Positions 63,353-64,000 of a DNA stretch of 64,000 nt are shown here, one piece after another. A program made the position numbers and the translations under genes. Origin of the DNA: Chitinophaga pinensis (lineage in GTDB: Bacteria; Pseudomonadota; Gammaproteobacteria; Burkholderiales; Burkholderiaceae_C); contig CALPRQ020000012.1 in the NCBI GenBank assembly GCA_943326015.2, forward strand, positions 1 through 64,000. Direction: 5' to 3'. Numbering within the stretch: position 1 is the stretch's first letter; each line of letters begins with the position of its first letter. The notes beneath the pieces were generated by a model. The model was given only the letters and a program-made list of their open reading frames with translations. It did not search any database and was not told the DNA's origin.

Positions 63353-64000
63353 ACACTGACATCGCCCAGGCCGCGCGGGACGTTCTGCGCGAAGTCTTCG
63401 GCTACCCGGCTTTCCGCGGCCCGCAGGCCGACATCGTCGAGCAGGTGGCCGCCGGCGGCGACGCGCTGGTGCTGATGCCCACCGGCGGCGGCAAGTCGCT
63501 CTGCTACCAGGTGCCAGCGATCCTGCGCCAGCGCGCGGGGCAGGGCGTAGCCATCGTCGTGTCGCCGCTGATCGCGCTGATGCACGACCAGGTCGGCGCG
63601 CTGCTGGAGGCCGGCGTCAGCGCGGCCTATCTCAATTCGAGTCTGTCGATGGAGCAGGCCGCCGAGATCGAGCGCCAGCTGCAGCGCGGCGAGATCACGC
63701 TGCTCTACGCCGCGCCCGAACGCCTGACGACCGCACGCTTCATGGCGCAGCTGCAGGCGCTGCACGAGCGCGGCCTGCTGAGCCTGTTCGCGATCGACGA
63801 GGCGCATTGCGTGAGCCAGTGGGGCCACGATTTCCGGCCCGACTACCGCGGCCTGGCCACGTTGCACGAGCGCTTCCCCGACGTGCCGCGCGTCGCACTG
63901 ACCGCGACCGCCGACGCGCTGACGCGCGCGGACATCGTGCATCACCTGCGGCTAGAGGACGCGCGCCACTTCGTCAGCAGCTTCGACCGGCCCAATATCC
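63349..64000 (+). CDS. recQ: ATP-dependent DNA helicase RecQ, partial (N-terminal part)
   Basis: The first 217 codons of a RecQ helicase run off the window end. The start is TTG 63349, overlapping the transporter stop by four bases. Motifs: [12 protein letters not shown] (Q motif 0), Walker [33 protein letters not shown] (motif II and the aromatic-rich loop), and LTATAD (motif III). RecQ unwinds DNA for recombination and repair. Later domains (RQC, HRDC) cannot be seen. Confidence 0.93.
   Translation, partial: MNTDIAQAARDVLREVFGYPAFRGPQADIVEQVAAGGDALVLMPTGGGKSLCYQVPAILRQRAGQGVAIVVSPLIALMHDQVGALLEAGVSAAYLNSSLSMEQAAEIERQLQRGEITLLYAAPERLTTARFMAQLQALHERGLLSLFAIDEAHCVSQWGHDFRPDYRGLATLHERFPDVPRVALTATADALTRADIVHHLRLEDARHFVSSFDRPNI

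Overview
The window reads as one contiguous stretch of a high-GC Gram-negative chromosome, most likely a betaproteobacterium of the Burkholderiales. This assignment is inference. It rests on a Bug-type (TctC) solute receptor, a PhaP-like helical protein, Kup, an initiator tRNA, the order mnmG-rsmG-parA-parB, and matches from memory to betaproteobacterial proteins. Ten parS-like palindromes lie between 6.0 and 51.8 kb, around parA and parB. This suggests an origin-proximal region, although I see no dnaA or oriC here.

Layout. 0-13.8 kb: the 3' end of a tnpB with its IS200/IS605-type right end, a PuuC-like aldehyde dehydrogenase, an EAL phosphodiesterase, an Old Yellow Enzyme, an LpxL-like acyltransferase, cytochrome b561 with two YceI proteins, a phasin-like protein, kup divergent from a truncated KdpD plus KdpE, and an ABC1/UbiB-type kinase preceded by a coupled 29-codon ORF. 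13.8-19.05 kb: an AT-richer island inserted at the 3' end of the kinase gene and bounded by 61-bp perfect direct repeats. It carries only two genes: a 1047-residue SNF2/RapA-like ATPase, and a protein joining two C2H2 zinc fingers to an Hsp70/actin-type ATPase. 19.1-28 kb: an L-lactate dehydrogenase-like flavoprotein, a Bug receptor, mobB, azlCD, a TRIC-type channel, a norR/hmp nitric oxide defence module with sigma-54 promoter and NorR boxes, an HPP protein and a LeuE-type exporter.

28-33 kb: a class I ribonucleotide reductase operon (nrdA-nrdB) behind a cobalamin riboswitch, with a free-standing GIY-YIG homing endonuclease between the two subunit genes. 33-41.5 kb: yjdM, tRNA-fMet, a secreted nuclease, a large hybrid sensor kinase and mgtA. 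41.6-46.2 kb: an accessory patch with a phage-type lysozyme overlapping a LprI-like gene, an antitoxin with a truncated toxin remnant, and a PaeR7I/XhoI-like restriction-modification pair. 46.2-64 kb: housekeeping genes, including a GNAT enzyme, a thioesterase, mnmG, rsmG, parA, a small hydrolase, parB, a META-domain lipoprotein with a histone-like tail, a PduO-type cobalamin adenosyltransferase, glcB, a pyruvyltransferase-like gene, a CDF transporter, hemB, a CorA-like transporter and the start of recQ.

The strongest candidate for an undescribed system is the two-gene island at 13.8-19.05 kb. It has no integrase or transposase, its composition is foreign, it rebuilds the end of its target gene, and its domain pairing matches no defence system I can name. 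Next come the homing endonuclease inside a B12-controlled nrdAB operon, and the parS sites embedded in start codons and in the parB gene itself.
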